From JALZAQ01 sp038253885 (GTDB taxonomy: Bacteria; Gemmatimonadota; Gemmatimonadetes; Gemmatimonadales; Gemmatimonadaceae): a stretch of 16,191 bases of DNA. Location of the stretch: positions 1 through 16,191 of the forward strand of contig JBBSGP010000057.1 in assembly GCA_038253885.1 (NCBI GenBank), read 5' to 3'. The number at the start of each line of letters is the position of its first letter. Positions within the stretch are counted from its first letter, which is position 1. The position numbers were made by a program, and so were the translations under genes. A model generated the notes under the pieces. The model worked only from the letters and a program-made list of their open reading frames with translations, had not been told where the DNA came from and searched no databases. Shown here piece after piece: positions 15,318-16,191 of the stretch.

Positions 15318-15450
15318 GTAGAAAGACGGAAGGCAACCGGACGGGCACGGCATCGTGTCCCAGGGCAGAGGCTCCATCTCACGACAGGCCGAAACTTGCG
15401 ACCCGGCCGGCGTGTACATCAGGTGACACTTTCACACACGGAACTCCCAT
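15318..15450. other. Non-coding region before the htrA gene
   Basis: No open frame with coding character was found between the post-dnaK structure and the htrA start. The stretch should contain the htrA promoter. GAAACTT at 15391-15397 looks like a -35 element for an extracytoplasmic-function sigma factor, but no matching -10 lies at a suitable distance, so I do not call a promoter. Confidence 0.4.
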
Positions 15451-16191
15451 ATGTCCCGCTTTTCCTCGCGCGTGAGACTGGCGATCGTCGCGACGACCGC
15501 TTTCATCGTCGGGCTGCTCTTCGCATCCGGCTTCAATCTCACCCCGTTCGGTTACGCCCAGCAGTCGGTGACGTCGGGCCAGACACCAGCGCGAGACGTG
15601 CAGCCGATGAAGGACGCGAGCAACGCGTTCGTCTCCATCGCCGAGCACGTCACGCCCGCTGTTGTGTCGGTGCAATCGGAGAAGCTCGCGCGGGGCGGCC
15701 GAGATCTGCGTCGCCCGCGCGGCATCCGGCCGCAGAACATTCCGCCCGACTTCGAGGACCTGTTCCGCCAGTTCGACCAGCGCCGCAATGAGCCGGTGGA
15801 ATCCACGGGTTCCGGCTTCATCGTCTCGTCCGATGGCTACATCCTCACCAACAACCACGTCGTCGCCGATGCGGATCGGGTGAACATCACCCTGCTGGAC
15901 AAGCGGATCTTCAAGGCGAAGGTGATCGGCCGCGACCCCAGCACCGATGTGGCCGTGGTCAAGATCGAGGGAGCCAACTTTCCGACAATCCCATTCGGGA
16001 ACGACGAGACATCGCGCGTCGGCGAGTGGGTGCTGGCGGTCGGCAATCCGTTGGGGCTCGAGTTCACGGTCACGGCGGGAATCATCAGCGCCAAGGGCCG
16101 CAGCGGCAGCCTGAGGACGCTTTACCAGGAGAACGGTCAGCCGAACCTCAAGGCGATCGTGGACTACATCCAGACGGACGCGGCGATCAAC
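15451..16191 (+). CDS. HtrA/DegP-type periplasmic serine protease (N-terminal part)
   Basis: Exported trypsin-like protease (and often chaperone) for damaged envelope proteins. 247 residues are visible and the frame is open at the window end. Residues 1-36 form a signal peptide or membrane anchor: Arg-rich start, hydrophobic 10-30, and a possible cleavage site after GYA (34-36). The protease domain starts near 56 (ASNAFVSIAEHVTPAVVSVQ) and shows GSGFIVSSDGYILTNNHVV with the catalytic His136, DPSTDVAVVKI with Asp166 and VLAVGNPLGLEFTVTAGIIS. The catalytic Ser (Gly-Asn-Ser-Gly-Gly) should come just after the last residues, DYIQTDAAIN, so it and the PDZ domains lie beyond the window. The ATG at 15451 has a weak GGAA seven bases upstream. 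DegP, DegQ and DegS types cannot be separated from this part. Confidence 0.95.
   Translation, partial: MSRFSSRVRLAIVATTAFIVGLLFASGFNLTPFGYAQQSVTSGQTPARDVQPMKDASNAFVSIAEHVTPAVVSVQSEKLARGGRDLRRPRGIRPQNIPPDFEDLFRQFDQRRNEPVESTGSGFIVSSDGYILTNNHVVADADRVNITLLDKRIFKAKVIGRDPSTDVAVVKIEGANFPTIPFGNDETSRVGEWVLAVGNPLGLEFTVTAGIISAKGRSGSLRTLYQENGQPNLKAIVDYIQTDAAIN

Noticed and set aside
13369..15348. Long minus-strand frame (659 codons) opposite dnaK
   Set aside because: Shadow of dnaK, whose protein is conserved along its full length; no ribosome site or recognisable domain. Such antisense frames are common opposite dnaK.
15391..15420. Sigma-E-like promoter for htrA (GAAACTT at 15391-15397)
   Set aside because: Only the -35-like half is present; no suitable -10 at 15-17 bases.

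Overview
The window is a GC-rich, densely packed bacterial chromosome segment with G/C-biased third codon positions, frequent GTG starts and many 4-base ATGA overlaps. The gene families (Pst/PhoU, Ppx, PPK1, Pit/DUF47, DeoC with BMC vertex proteins, rhomboid, DnaK, HtrA) fit a free-living diderm. A Gemmatimonadota- or Acidobacteriota-like source is my best guess, but this is inference from general protein character, not from a marker or a search.

Bases 1-4907 (+ strand) carry a phosphate-uptake operon, pstS (5' end outside the window)-pstC-pstA-pstB1-pstB2-phoU. Every junction overlaps, and there are two non-identical PstB ATPases. Bases 4908-5083 hold a short relic that ends in a recognisable PAP2-phosphatase active-site motif. 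A Ppx/GppA-type exopolyphosphatase with a C-terminal HD domain follows at 5080-6756. Polyphosphate kinase ppk1 (- strand, 6773-8902) converges on it with only 16 bases between the stop codons.

Bases 9025-13064 are a co-directional minus-strand run. In transcription order it reads rhomboid protease, two EutN/CcmL-type BMC vertex proteins, a DeoC aldolase, a DUF47 (PhoU-like) protein, a PiT phosphate permease and then ppk1. The aldolase carries an N-terminal extension of about 60 residues made of a short amphipathic helix and an Ala/Pro-rich linker. This resembles a cargo (encapsulation) peptide for a bacterial microcompartment. No BMC-H or BMC-T shell gene lies in the window, so this would be a satellite or partial microcompartment locus embedded in a phosphate/polyphosphate region. 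It is the most interesting feature here.

Bases 13279-15231 (+) encode DnaK. A perfect 10-bp inverted repeat lies in the divergent rhomboid/dnaK promoter region and a strong GC hairpin lies after dnaK. From 15451 to the window edge lies the N-terminal half of an exported HtrA/DegP-type serine protease.

Together the genes cover high-affinity phosphate import (Pst) with its PhoU regulator, a second PiT-type import system (Pit + DUF47), storage of phosphate as polyphosphate (PPK1) and its release (Ppx), plus a sugar-phosphate aldolase that may act in or near a protein shell. A protein quality-control pair (DnaK, HtrA) follows.
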